Below are positions 1 to 8,298 of a stretch of DNA of 36,894 bases, piece by piece; the stretch's first letter is position 1, and the number at the start of each line of letters is the position of its first letter. This DNA comes from JBOHER01 sp050701115 (lineage in GTDB: Bacteria; Actinomycetota; Actinomycetes; Mycobacteriales; Pseudonocardiaceae), in assembly GCA_050701115.1 (NCBI GenBank), contig JBOHER010000443.1:1-36894 (forward strand). The letters are read 5' to 3'. The notes below the pieces were generated by a model that saw only the letters and a program-made list of their open reading frames with translations, was not told the DNA's origin and did not search any database. The translations under genes were made by a program, and so were the position numbers.

Positions 1-34
1 CCTTCAGCTCGCGCGCTAGGCCCGCGTGGACCGC

Positions 35-1363
35 TCAGCGATCGGCGACCGCCTTCTCGGCGGTTTCCATCCACTCCCGCCATTGTGCGGCCTGTGCCTC
101 CGATTCCTTCGCTCGCCGCTCGTCGCCGGAGGCACGTGCCTTGGCGGCCTGCTCCTCGAACTGCTCGACCCGCTCGCGGAACTGCGCGGCGCGCGCCTGA
201 GCCTCGGGGTCGGACTTGCGCCACTTGCTGTCCTCAGCCGACCGCACCCGGTCCTGCACCGCCTTGAGCCTGCCGTCGAGCTCCCGGATCCGTTCGCGCG
301 GAACCTTGCCGACCTCGTCCCAGCGGTCCTGGACCTTGCGCAGTTGCGCTTTCGCCGCCTCCAAGTTGCCGGACGGGTCGATCTTCTCGGCCTCGATCAG
401 CAGCTCCTCCTTGAGTTTGGCGTTCTCGGCGAACTCGGAGTCACGCTCGGAGAACACCGCCGAGCGCCGGGAGAAGAAGGCGTCCTGGGCGGCGCGGAAT
501 CGCTGCCACAGGGCGTCGTCGGTGTCCCGGGGTGCCTTGCCCGCGGCCTTCCACTCCGTCATCAGCTGCTTGAACCGGGCGGCGGTCGGCCCCCAGTCCT
601 CCGAGTTGGACAGCTCTTCGGCCTCGATGATCAGCTCTTCCTTGCGCACCCTGGCCGCGGCACGCTGCTTGTCCAGTTCGGCGAAATGTGAGCCGCGACG
701 CCGATTGAATGCCTCTCGGGCCTTGGCGAACCGCTTCCACAGCTCGTCATCGGTCTTGCGGTCTACGCCCTTGATCGACTTCCACTCGTCGAGGATGGTG
801 CGCAGCCGATCGCCCGCAGACTTCCACTGGGTCGAGCCCTCCGCGATCTGCTCCGCTTCCTCGGCGAGCGCCTGTTTGCGTTCGATCGCGACGGTTCGCG
901 CGGCTTCCTTCTCCCGCTTGACCTCGCCGAGGGCGGTCTTGGCGTGTGCGATCACATGCGCGAGCCGGGAGCGCAGCGATTCGATGTCGCCCATGATGTG
1001 CGCCTCGTCCAAGCCGTCCCGCAACTGTGTCGCGGTGGACAGAGCTTGTTTCGGATCGCCTGCGCCAGAGGTCAGCCGGGCCTCGAGCAGTTCGACCTCG
1101 GTGCGCAGGTCGTCGAAACGCCGTGCGTAATGCAATAAACCCTCATCGGGTGAACCGGCTTGCCACATTCCCACCGGACGCTCACCGTCCGGGGTACGCA
1201 CGAAGACCGTGCCTTCCTCGTCGATGCGTCCCCACTTTGTCGGATCGACCTCGGCGTTCGGCACCGGGGGAGCGGCATGTGCGATGCTCACGTGACCGGT
1301 GAGAACTTCATGCGGGGCTGGGGTGTGGGTGGTGGACTGGTCGTTTGGCTTGTCGTCAGCCAT
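35..1363 (-). CDS. DUF349 domain-containing protein
   Basis: A 442-residue, highly charged, predominantly helical protein. After a disordered Pro/Thr-rich N-terminus (about residues 1-35) and a segment containing VFVRTPDGERPVG, it has three successive DUF349-type helical repeats (roughly 165-235, 240-305 and 315-380), each with a W-K/D ... R ... D-D-x-L-W-x-R-F pattern. The C-terminus (about 380-442) is Ala/Glu/Arg-rich and probably coiled coil. It matches the actinobacterial Rv2731 type. The biochemical role is not established; a cytoplasmic structural or nucleic-acid-associated role is only a guess. ATG 1363 is preceded by GAAGGAG at 1370-1376, a good ribosome site. It is divergent from the next gene; the 146-bp gap holds a small hairpin (GCCCGT/ACGGGC near 1387-1403) and presumably both promoters. 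Confidence 0.9.
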   Translation of the reverse strand: MADDKPNDQSTTHTPAPHEVLTGHVSIAHAAPPVPNAEVDPTKWGRIDEEGTVFVRTPDGERPVGMWQAGSPDEGLLHYARRFDDLRTEVELLEARLTSGAGDPKQALSTATQLRDGLDEAHIMGDIESLRSRLAHVIAHAKTALGEVKREKEAARTVAIERKQALAEEAEQIAEGSTQWKSAGDRLRTILDEWKSIKGVDRKTDDELWKRFAKAREAFNRRRGSHFAELDKQRAAARVRKEELIIEAEELSNSEDWGPTAARFKQLMTEWKAAGKAPRDTDDALWQRFRAAQDAFFSRRSAVFSERDSEFAENAKLKEELLIEAEKIDPSGNLEAAKAQLRKVQDRWDEVGKVPRERIRELDGRLKAVQDRVRSAEDSKWRKSDPEAQARAAQFRERVEQFEEQAAKARASGDERRAKESEAQAAQWREWMETAEKAVADR

Positions 1364-1509
1364 CGCCGGCTCCTTCTTCGGCTGCGTGCCCGTTTGTCAC
1401 GGGCGCCCCACCAGGTGGCGGGGCCGGATCGTGCTCGTACCACTATGCGGTGCTTGGCGCATTCAAGCAGGTCAGCGTCGAGTGCGGTACTCCAGGAGGA
1501 CGCGGAACC

Positions 1510-2247
1510 ATGCCGGTAAAGTCGGATGGCGTGATCACGCGTGTCGCCGTGGTGCCTCATCCACCCCTATTGGTACCCGAACTCGTGCGCGGTTCCGAGC
1601 AGGACACCGCGCCGGTTCGGGATGCGGTGATGGACGCGGTGACCTGGCTGCGCGACTCCTGCACACGCTGGCTTGCCATCGGCGCCCACCAGGGACACCC
1701 CGCGCATTTCGCAGCCGACCTGCGTGGTTCGTTCGCCGGATACGGGGTTGACGTCCCGGTTGCGCTGTCCGCCATCGGGCAATATCCGCGGGAAGGGGTC
1801 GAGTTGCCGTTGCCGGTGCTGATCGCAGCGTGGTTGCGCGGCCGCGCGGGGGCGGAGGCCGCCACGGCACTGGTTATCAACACCGGGACCGCGCCGGAGG
1901 AGTGCGCCCTGATCGGTCGCCAACTGAGCGATCGGGCCGGCGTCGGTGCGCTCGTCCTGGGTGATGGCTCCACTCGACACGGTCCGCGGGCCCCGGGCGG
2001 GCAGGACGAGCGCGCCGGGGCGTTCGACGACGCGGTGGCCGCCGCACTGAAGGATGTGGATACCGCGGCGCTGCACGCGCTGGATCCGGCACTGGCCGCG
2101 GACCTGGAAGCAGGCGGCCGCGCGCCCTGGCAGGTGCTCGCCGGGCTCACCGATAACGGGCAGTGGCGAGGGGAGCTGTTGTATTCCGGCGCGCCGTTCG
2201 GGGTGGGCTATCACGTCGCGATCTGGGAACGGAGCGAGCGACGGTGA
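1510..2247 (+). CDS. Class III extradiol dioxygenase-like protein (Rv2728c family)
   Basis: A 245-residue protein starting MPVKSDGVITRVAVVPHPPLL. The early PHPPLLVPE motif is typical of the class III extradiol ring-cleavage dioxygenase / LigB-like fold, where such a His helps bind metal. In mycobacteria this family member sits directly upstream of miaA, as here, and its substrate is unknown. I chose ATG 1510 because AGGAGGA (1494-1500) lies 9 bases before it; the open frame extends further upstream without support. The stop overlaps the miaA start by 4 bases (GTGA), so the two are probably translationally coupled. Enzymatic activity is not demonstrable from sequence alone, and it may be a non-catalytic member. 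Confidence 0.8.
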   Translation: MPVKSDGVITRVAVVPHPPLLVPELVRGSEQDTAPVRDAVMDAVTWLRDSCTRWLAIGAHQGHPAHFAADLRGSFAGYGVDVPVALSAIGQYPREGVELPLPVLIAAWLRGRAGAEAATALVINTGTAPEECALIGRQLSDRAGVGALVLGDGSTRHGPRAPGGQDERAGAFDDAVAAALKDVDTAALHALDPALAADLEAGGRAPWQVLAGLTDNGQWRGELLYSGAPFGVGYHVAIWERSERR

Positions 2248-3149
2248 GTGCGTCGCGCCCGGTCGCGGTGGTGGGTCCGACCGCGACCGGCAAGTCGGAT
2301 CTCGCGATCGAGCTTGCGCTCGCCCTCGGCGGCGAGGTGATCAACGCCGACGCGATGCAGCTCTACCGAGGCATGGACATCGGCACCGCGAAACTGGCGG
2401 AACCCGAACGGCGTGGGATCTGTCATCACCTGCTCGACGTACTCGAGGTGACCGAAACCGCCTCCGTCGCCGCCTATCAGCGGTACGCTCGCGCCTGCAT
2501 CGAGCGGTTGCTCGCGCAGGGCACGGTGCCGGTGCTGTGCGGCGGTTCGGGATTGTACGTGCAGGCAATCCTCGACGACCTGCGCTTTCCGGGCACTGAC
2601 CCGCAGGTCCGGGCGGAACTGCAGCGCGAGGCCGATGAGGTCGGATCGGCGGCTCTGCACGAGCGGCTCGCCGCGACCGATCCGGAGGCGGCCGCGGCCA
2701 TCTTGCCGTCCAACACCCGCCGGATCGTGCGCGCACTCGAGGTCATCGCCGTCACCGGTCTGCCGTTCTCGGCGAATCTGCCCAAACCTGGTCCCGCTCG
2801 ATACGACACGGTGCTGATCGGCATCGACCGAGCTGTCGATGAGTTGGACGCCCGGGTCGGCGTGCGGGTGGAGCGGATGTTCGACGCGGGCCTTGTCGAC
2901 GAGGTGCGCTCGCTGATCGGGCGCGGATTGCGCCAGGGCAAGACGGCATCGCGGGCACTCGGCTATCACCAGGTGCTCGAACAGATCGACGGTAGTGGCG
3001 ACATGTCGGCAGCCGCCGACACGACCGCAGCGGCGACCCGGCGTTTCGTGCGCAGGCAGCGCTCGTGGTTTCGTCGCGACGAACGGATTCACTGGTTCGA
3101 CGGCGCCGATCCCGGCCTGATCGCGCGAATCCTGCACCACGTAGCCTGA
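2244..3149 (+). CDS. miaA: tRNA dimethylallyltransferase MiaA
   Basis: Transfers a dimethylallyl group to N6 of A37 in tRNAs that read UNN codons; cytoplasmic. The 301-residue product has the P-loop GPTATGKS (residues 11-18), the family segment INADAMQLYRGMDIGTAK, the GGSGLYVQA motif and the late GYHQ motif, in the usual order and at the usual length. GTG 2244 is chosen because it gives a 4-base overlap with the upstream stop and starts just before the P-loop. It is followed 5 bases later by dapF, in what looks like a dioxygenase-like / miaA / dapF operon. Confidence 0.97.
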   Translation: MSASRPVAVVGPTATGKSDLAIELALALGGEVINADAMQLYRGMDIGTAKLAEPERRGICHHLLDVLEVTETASVAAYQRYARACIERLLAQGTVPVLCGGSGLYVQAILDDLRFPGTDPQVRAELQREADEVGSAALHERLAATDPEAAAAILPSNTRRIVRALEVIAVTGLPFSANLPKPGPARYDTVLIGIDRAVDELDARVGVRVERMFDAGLVDEVRSLIGRGLRQGKTASRALGYHQVLEQIDGSGDMSAAADTTAAATRRFVRRQRSWFRRDERIHWFDGADPGLIARILHHVA

Positions 3150-3154
3150 GAACC

Positions 3155-3985
3155 GTGGGTATCGCATTTCTGAAAGGGCACGGCACCCAGAACGACTTCG
3201 TTCTGCTGCCCGACCCCGATGGCCGGCTGGAGCTGAGCGCCGATCGGGTGCGCGCATTGTGCGACCGCAGGCGCGGGCTGGGGGCGGATGCCGTGCTGCG
3301 CGTCGTGCGCACGGCCGCGCTGGGGACCGACGTCGCGGGCGTGACCGGCGAGTGGTTCATGGACTACCGCAACGCGGACGGCTCGATCGCGGAGATGTGC
3401 GGCAATGGCGTACGGGTCTTCGCCCGCTACCTGGTGGATGCGGGGCTGGTCACCGCAGCTGAGTTCGTGGTCGGCAGCCGCGCAGGTGACCGCCCGGTCC
3501 AGGTGCATCACGACCGCTCGGTCACCGTGCACATGGGGGCGACGCAGATCACCGGCAAGTCGACGGCGACCGTGGCCGGTGACGAGTTCTCCGGGGTCGC
3601 GGTCGATGTGGGCAACCCGCACCTGGTGTCGGTCATCGACCTCGACGTGGGCGGTCTCGATCTGCGTGAGCAGCCGAGCTTCGATCACGGCTTCTTCCCG
3701 CACGGGGTGAACCTGGAGTTCATCAACCGGCTCGGGCCGGGCACTCTGCGGATGCGTGTTCACGAGCGCGGAGTGGGTGAGACCCGCGCCTGCGGTACCG
3801 GCACGGTCGCTGCCGTCGCCGCCGACCTGCACCTCGCCTGCGAGGTCGCCGGAGCCCGCACCGTGCACGTGCCAGGCGGCACCGTCGTGGTGACCGTCGA
3901 GCCAGGAGCGTCGACCCTGACCGGCCCGGCGGTGATCCTCGCCAGTGGGGAACTCGACTCCGCATGGTGGGAAGAGCCCGCATAG
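3155..3985 (+). CDS. dapF: Diaminopimelate epimerase DapF
   Basis: Interconverts LL- and meso-diaminopimelate for lysine and peptidoglycan synthesis. The 276-residue protein carries both catalytic thiols in their motifs: Cys82 in MCGNGVR and Cys213 in ETRACGTGTVA, plus the N-terminal KGHGTQNDF signature. GTG 3155 lies 5 bases after the miaA stop and puts the conserved IAFLKGHGTQNDF at the N-terminus; longer in-frame starts would extend into miaA. No strong ribosome site is seen, consistent with coupling to miaA. A 111-bp gap separates it from hflX. Confidence 0.97.
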   Translation: MGIAFLKGHGTQNDFVLLPDPDGRLELSADRVRALCDRRRGLGADAVLRVVRTAALGTDVAGVTGEWFMDYRNADGSIAEMCGNGVRVFARYLVDAGLVTAAEFVVGSRAGDRPVQVHHDRSVTVHMGATQITGKSTATVAGDEFSGVAVDVGNPHLVSVIDLDVGGLDLREQPSFDHGFFPHGVNLEFINRLGPGTLRMRVHERGVGETRACGTGTVAAVAADLHLACEVAGARTVHVPGGTVVVTVEPGASTLTGPAVILASGELDSAWWEEPA

Positions 3986-4096
3986 CCTTGGTCCAGACGA
4001 ATACCGAGGGTGACCGGCTGCCTGCTACGCAGGGATCGGCCGCTGTGCGTAATTCACTCGTCGTACTCGCTCCGGTCGTGGGACCATAGAGGCACG

Positions 4097-5545
4097 ATGA
4101 CGGAATTGACACACAGGCACGACACCCATCCCGAGGTGGCCGGGGACGAGCTGTCCACCGGTGAATGGGAGCTCGAAGGCCGGGCGGCACTGCGACGGGT
4201 TGCCGGGCTGTCCACCGAACTTTCGGACATTACCGAGGTCGAGTACCGGCAGCTGCTCCTCGAGCGGGTGGTCCTGGTGGGAGTGTGGACCGAGGGCACC
4301 GCGGCCCAATCCGCGGCTTCCCTTGCTGAGCTCGCCAGGCTCGCCGAGACCGCGGGCTCCGAGGTACTCGAAGGACTTGTTCAGCGTCGGGATCGACCCG
4401 ATCCCGCCACCTACATCGGGTCCGGCAAGGTGCGCGAGCTCGCCGATATCGTGCGCGCGACCGGCGCGGACACGGTGATCGCCGATGGTGAGCTCTCACC
4501 CGGCCAGCTCCGCCAGCTCGAGGCCAAGCTGAAGGTCAAGGTAATCGACCGGACCGCGCTGATCCTGGACATCTTCGCCCAGCACGCGCGCTCCCGCGAG
4601 GGCAAGGCGCAGGTCGAGCTCGCCCAGTTGCAGTACCTGATCCCGCGGCTGCGAGGCTGGGGTGAATCGTTGTCCCGGCAGGCCGGTGGTCGCGCGGGTG
4701 GCGCCAATGGCGGCGTGGGACTGCGCGGTCCTGGTGAGACCAAGCTGGAGACCGACCGGCGGCGGATCAACAAGAGGGTGGCCAAGTTGCGGCGGGAGAT
4801 CGCGGCGATGGACACCATTCGCGAGACCAAGCGTGGTCGCAGGGTCGCCAACGAGGTGCCCAGCGTGGCGATAGTCGGCTACACCAACGCGGGCAAGTCG
4901 AGCCTGCTCAACGCGCTGACCGGCGCAGGCGTGCTGGTCGAGGACGCGCTGTTCGCGACCCTGGATCCGACAACACGCCGAATGAACACTCCGGATGGCC
5001 GGACGTTCACGCTGACCGACACGGTCGGGTTCGTGCGGCATCTGCCGCACCAGCTGGTGGACGCGTTCCGGTCGACCTTGGAGGAGGCGGCCGACGCCGA
5101 TCTGCTGGTGCACGTGGTCGACGGTTCCGACCCAACGCCTGAGGAGCAGGTCAATGCGGTGCGCGAGGTACTTGCCGAGATCACCCGGCAGCGTACGGAG
5201 CCGCTGCCTCCCGAGCTGCTGGTGATCAACAAATCAGATGTGGCCGGCGAGCTCACACTGGCCCGGTTGCGCCATCTGCTGCCTGGAGCGGTCGTGGTCT
5301 CGGCGCACAGCGGCAGCGGACTGGCCGACCTGGTCGACGCGATCACCGACCGGATACCACGGCCTACGGTCATGGTGGAAGCCCTGGTGCCCTACACCCG
5401 GGGAGAGCTGGTGTCTCGGGTGCATGCCGAGGGTGAACTGCTCGTCGAGCATCATGTCGAAGGTGGAACGCAGCTCAGTGCGCGGGTGCGTCCCGACCTC
5501 GCGGCGGCGCTGAGCGAGTTCTCCACCAATGGCTCGGTCGCCTAG
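4097..5545 (+). CDS. hflX: Ribosome-associated GTPase HflX
   Basis: A 482-residue HflX-family GTPase; homologues bind and split stalled or hibernating ribosomes. The N-terminal HflX domain has the YIGSGKV motif and the ADGELSPGQLRQLE segment. A basic Gly-rich linker follows (SRQAGGRAGGANGG, then GLRGPGETKLE). The G domain contains G1 GYTNAGKS (about residues 260-267), G3 DTVGF and G4 NKSD. ATG 4097 has AGAGG at 4088-4092. The 3' end overlaps the next gene by 17 bases in another frame. In mycobacteria hflX is also close to dapF and miaA. Confidence 0.95.
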   Translation: MTELTHRHDTHPEVAGDELSTGEWELEGRAALRRVAGLSTELSDITEVEYRQLLLERVVLVGVWTEGTAAQSAASLAELARLAETAGSEVLEGLVQRRDRPDPATYIGSGKVRELADIVRATGADTVIADGELSPGQLRQLEAKLKVKVIDRTALILDIFAQHARSREGKAQVELAQLQYLIPRLRGWGESLSRQAGGRAGGANGGVGLRGPGETKLETDRRRINKRVAKLRREIAAMDTIRETKRGRRVANEVPSVAIVGYTNAGKSSLLNALTGAGVLVEDALFATLDPTTRRMNTPDGRTFTLTDTVGFVRHLPHQLVDAFRSTLEEAADADLLVHVVDGSDPTPEEQVNAVREVLAEITRQRTEPLPPELLVINKSDVAGELTLARLRHLLPGAVVVSAHSGSGLADLVDAITDRIPRPTVMVEALVPYTRGELVSRVHAEGELLVEHHVEGGTQLSARVRPDLAAALSEFSTNGSVA

Positions 5546-6584
5546 ATCGCGTCGTCGGGGTGCGCTCGCGGGCACGGTGCTGGCCGCGGCTGTCCTGTTG
5601 TGCGCGTCATCGCCCGCAGCAGTCGGTGTCACGGTCACACCGAAGTCGGTCTGCACCATTACCGACCAGGGGTTGCGCGAACTATCCGGCCTGGCCGCCG
5701 ATGGCGAGAACTGGTACGCCGTCAATGACGGGGGCAACCGGATCGACATCTTTGTGCTCGACCGGGCCTGCTCGGTGCGGCGCGTGCTCACCGCGCCCAT
5801 CGACCCGTATGACGTCGAGGACCTCGCACGGTCTGCCGACGGGACGTTGTGGCTCGCGGACACCGGTGACAATCGCCTCCGGCGCGACACTGTCGCGCTG
5901 CACAAGGTCACCCGGGACGGGCACGCGACCCTATACCGACTCACCTATCCCGACGGTCCGCACGACGCGGAGGCGTTGCTGCTGGACCGTTCCGGGGTTC
6001 CGCATGTGGTCACCAAGCACGCGCTGGGTCAGTCGGAGATCTACCGTCCGGCGAGTGCCCTGCGCAGTCCCGGCCCGACCCCGCTGGAGAAGGTCGGCGA
6101 GGTGACGATCTCGCCGACCACGACAACTGGGGGACCCGTCGGCGGTACCGGAACAGTGCTGGTCACAGGGGGAGCGGTCAGCGCGGACGGCACGGTCATC
6201 GCATTGCGCACCTACACCGATGTCTACCTCTATTCGGCGCCGGACGGCGACGTTCTAGCCGCGCTCCGACGCGATCCGGTGCGGGCCGCCCTGCCGAACG
6301 AGGACCAGGGTGAGGCGATCGCGTTCGAACCGGACGGCACGCTGCTGTCGGCGGGTGAAGGTGTCGATCAGAAGGTGCGGGCGATCTCCGGTGCGGCAGA
6401 TCTCGTGGCGCACGCTCCGCATACGACGCTCCCACGGCCGGATGGTGCCACCGGCGAGGGTGATGGTGACCACTCGGGGCCCACGAACGACGCCGACTCG
6501 CCGGCCATGCCTGTGCTGGCGGTGGCCTTGATGGCCGCGACAGCCCTCCTGCTCGTCCTCGGCAAGCGCCTCAGGCGCCGGTGA
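5529..6584 (+). CDS. Secreted/anchored beta-propeller-like protein
   Basis: A 351-residue envelope protein with unknown function. It has a signal peptide (basic N-terminus, hydrophobic stretch about 12-30), a core with propeller-like repeats such as LSGLAADGENWYAVNDGGNR, VEDLARSADGTLWLADTGDN and IAFEPDGTLLSAGEG, an acidic low-complexity spacer (about 302-322), and one C-terminal transmembrane segment followed by KRLRRR. This suggests an extracytoplasmic domain tethered at its C-terminus. It starts inside the last codons of hflX, so it is probably co-translated. Its end is 5 bases from the lexA stop (convergent). The propeller call rests on repeat pattern, not on a database match. Confidence 0.8.
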   Translation: MARSPRSRRRGALAGTVLAAAVLLCASSPAAVGVTVTPKSVCTITDQGLRELSGLAADGENWYAVNDGGNRIDIFVLDRACSVRRVLTAPIDPYDVEDLARSADGTLWLADTGDNRLRRDTVALHKVTRDGHATLYRLTYPDGPHDAEALLLDRSGVPHVVTKHALGQSEIYRPASALRSPGPTPLEKVGEVTISPTTTTGGPVGGTGTVLVTGGAVSADGTVIALRTYTDVYLYSAPDGDVLAALRRDPVRAALPNEDQGEAIAFEPDGTLLSAGEGVDQKVRAISGAADLVAHAPHTTLPRPDGATGEGDGDHSGPTNDADSPAMPVLAVALMAATALLLVLGKRLRRR

Positions 6585-6589
6585 CCGCC

Positions 6590-7351
6590 TCAGAGCCTGC
6601 GCAGCACCGCGACGACCTTGCCGAGGATCGTGGCGTCATCACCCGGGATCGGCTCGTATGCCTCGTTGTGCGGCAGCAGCCACACGTGGCCGTCCTTGCG
6701 CTTGAACGTCTTGACGGTGGCTTCGCCCTCGATCATCGCGGCCACGATCTCGCCGTTATTGGCCGTAGGCTGCTGCCGGACCACGACCCAGTCCCCGTCG
6801 GTGATCGCGGCGTCGATCATGGAATCGCCGGTGACGCTGAGCAGGAAAACGTCGCCCTCACCGACGATGTCCTTGGGCAACGGGAAGACGTCCTCGATCG
6901 CCTGCTCGGCCAGCACCGGCCCGCCCGCGGCGATCCGTCCGAGCAACGGAACGTAGGCGGGCTTGGGCAACCGCTCGGCTTCGGTTGCCTCCTCGGCCCG
7001 CGCGCGCAGTTGCGCCGGATCGACGTCCGCGGGCAGCACACCAACCGCTCGAGGCCGGTTGGGGTCTCTGCGCAGGTATCCCTTGCGCTGCAGGGCTTGC
7101 AGTTGGTGCGCGACCGATGAGGTCGAGTTCAGCCCGACGGCGTCGCCGATCTCGCGCACGCTCGGCGGGTAGCCGAGCCGGTCGACCCAGGACCGGATGA
7201 CCTCGAGGATCTGACCCTGCCGGACTGTGAGGTCGCCGAGGTCGTCCGGGTCAGGGAAGGAACGGACGTTGTCCTGCCACCTGGCCCGCTTGGGCGGCTG
7301 TCCCTTGCCGGCCGTGGAACCACCGGCGCCTGCCTTCTTCTCGCGTACCAC
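6590..7351 (-). CDS. lexA: SOS response repressor LexA
   Basis: Represses DNA-damage genes; RecA filaments trigger self-cleavage. The 253-residue protein has a winged-helix N-domain (LTVRQGQILEVIRSWV through GLNSTSSVAHQLQAL), the Ala142-Gly143 cleavage site in GRIAAGGP, catalytic Ser177 in TGDSMIDA, and Lys214 in EGEATVKTF. All key residues are present. GTG 7351 is chosen because GGGAGG (7359-7364, minus strand) is correctly spaced; the frame is open further upstream to 7429 without a better signal. A SOS box at 7457-7472 lies about 105 bp upstream, so autoregulation is expected. Confidence 0.97.
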   Translation of the reverse strand: MVREKKAGAGGSTAGKGQPPKRARWQDNVRSFPDPDDLGDLTVRQGQILEVIRSWVDRLGYPPSVREIGDAVGLNSTSSVAHQLQALQRKGYLRRDPNRPRAVGVLPADVDPAQLRARAEEATEAERLPKPAYVPLLGRIAAGGPVLAEQAIEDVFPLPKDIVGEGDVFLLSVTGDSMIDAAITDGDWVVVRQQPTANNGEIVAAMIEGEATVKTFKRKDGHVWLLPHNEAYEPIPGDDATILGKVVAVLRRL

Positions 7352-7456
7352 CGCGCTGCCTCCCAGATGGTCAGCCCGCTCGCAGCGGTTGCTGCGGATC
7401 GTGCGGGTCGCGACCTGTGTCGCTATCACCGACGGTAGTCCCAGCAGGCGACGAGA

Positions 7457-7472
7457 TCAAACAATTGTTCGA
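7457..7472. promoter_or_regulatory. LexA-binding SOS box (lexA-proximal)
   Basis: The 16-mer TCAAACAATTGTTCGA matches the actinobacterial SOS-box pattern TCGAAC-N4-GTTCGA at 11 of 12 defined positions. It lies in the divergent lexA / LysM-gene intergenic region on the lexA side. Confidence 0.85.
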
Positions 7473-7536
7473 ACGACACGCCGTAGTCCCTCGATTTTGT
7501 CGGTGCCGCGTGGTAGACAGTCGCTCAGGCGTTCGA

Positions 7537-7552
7537 TAGAACGTCTGTTCGA
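7537..7552. promoter_or_regulatory. LexA-binding SOS box (LysM-gene-proximal)
   Basis: The 16-mer TAGAACGTCTGTTCGA matches TCGAAC-N4-GTTCGA at 11 of 12 defined positions. It is 31 bp before the LysM gene start and 64 bp from the other box, so each divergent gene has its own operator. Confidence 0.85.
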
Positions 7553-7583
7553 GACCGAGCGTGCAGCGCAAGGAGGGTCCGTG

Positions 7584-8042
7584 ATGTCGGTTCTGGTCGA
7601 GGAGCAGGTAGCCGCCGGGCGCAAGGTCCGGACGGTGCGCAAAGCCGGGCGTCCCGTCCGGCGTACCAGCGTGGGGTCGTTGCGGAGGCCGCCCGCCGGG
7701 GTGCGGGTGGACTGCAGGCCCCGGCGGCACCCGGTCGGCTGCGCGGTCGAGCGTCCGATGCCCCGGTGGCGTCTGGTCGCGGCGCTCGTCGCGGGCGTGT
7801 GTGGCGTGATCGTCGTTCTCGGTGTTGCCGTCGGTGGTCTCGCCGACGGCGCCCGCGGCGAGGTGCCCAGCAGCACGATGCTCGTCACAGTGCTGCCCGG
7901 CCAGACGCTCTGGGATGTCGCTACGACGTACGCCCCTGGCAGTGACCCGCGGGCCGTTGTGCGTCGAATCGCTGAGCTCAACGGCCTGACGTCGGATTCG
8001 GTGCCCGCCGGGTATCCGCTGAGCGTGCCGGTGCGGTCCTGA
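7584..8042 (+). CDS. LysM-domain membrane protein, SOS-linked division regulator (ChiZ/Rv2719c-like)
   Basis: A 152-residue protein: an Arg-rich cytoplasmic N-terminus (1-61), one transmembrane helix (about 62-87) and an extracytoplasmic LysM domain (about 99-150, LPGQTLWDVA ... ELNGLTSDSVPAGYPLSVP). In M. tuberculosis the gene in the same place (Rv2719c, ChiZ), divergent from lexA and next to nrdR, is DNA-damage induced and interferes with septation; C. glutamicum DivS occupies an equivalent position. I infer the same role from topology, neighbours and the SOS box. AGGAGGG (7571-7577) favours ATG 7584; an adjacent GTG at 7581 is less well spaced. Sequence identity to ChiZ was not measured. 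Confidence 0.85.
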   Translation: MSVLVEEQVAAGRKVRTVRKAGRPVRRTSVGSLRRPPAGVRVDCRPRRHPVGCAVERPMPRWRLVAALVAGVCGVIVVLGVAVGGLADGARGEVPSSTMLVTVLPGQTLWDVATTYAPGSDPRAVVRRIAELNGLTSDSVPAGYPLSVPVRS

Positions 8043-8119
8043 GCCGACGCCTCGCCGCGCGCCTTCACCCGCTCGGGCCGGTTGCGGATCGTCTGGTTGC
8101 GATCTATCGTCAATCCCAA

Positions 8120-8136
8120 CATGTAGTAGTTACATG
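8120..8136. promoter_or_regulatory. Perfect inverted repeat upstream of nrdR
   Basis: CATGTA-GTAGT-TACATG is a perfect 6-bp inverted repeat with a 5-bp spacer in the 256-bp gap between the LysM gene and nrdR. It looks like a dimeric operator. It does not closely match the NrdR-box pattern I know, so the binding protein is unassigned. Confidence 0.5.
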
Positions 8137-8140
8137 CGTG

Positions 8141-8186
8141 TAGTTGTTCCACAAGTTGGGGTAGAATGAAGGCTAGTTGTCCACAA
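8141..8186. promoter_or_regulatory. Two DnaA-box-like repeats at the nrdR-nrdJ promoter
   Basis: TAGTTGTTCCACAA (8141-8154) and TAGTTGTCCACAA (8174-8186) start exactly 33 bp apart. The second contains TTGTCCACA, the actinobacterial DnaA-box consensus; the first has one inserted T. A -10-like TAGAAT (8162-8167) lies between them. The 33-bp period (three helical turns) also resembles the spacing of paired NrdR boxes, so NrdR binding is an alternative. Confidence 0.45.
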
Positions 8187-8298
8187 CGTCACAGCGTTGA
8201 TCCACCGGGCATCCACAGATTGATCACCAGGTTGGCCCTGCGGGGTGGGTGGATGTTCAGGTGCCGGTGCGCGGTCGAAGAGGGAAGGTGATCTGCAG

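Noticed and set aside
8043..8298. Cobalamin riboswitch upstream of nrdR-nrdJ
   Set aside because: No B12-box (GCCACTG-type) sequence or expected leader length; the region has operator-like repeats instead.
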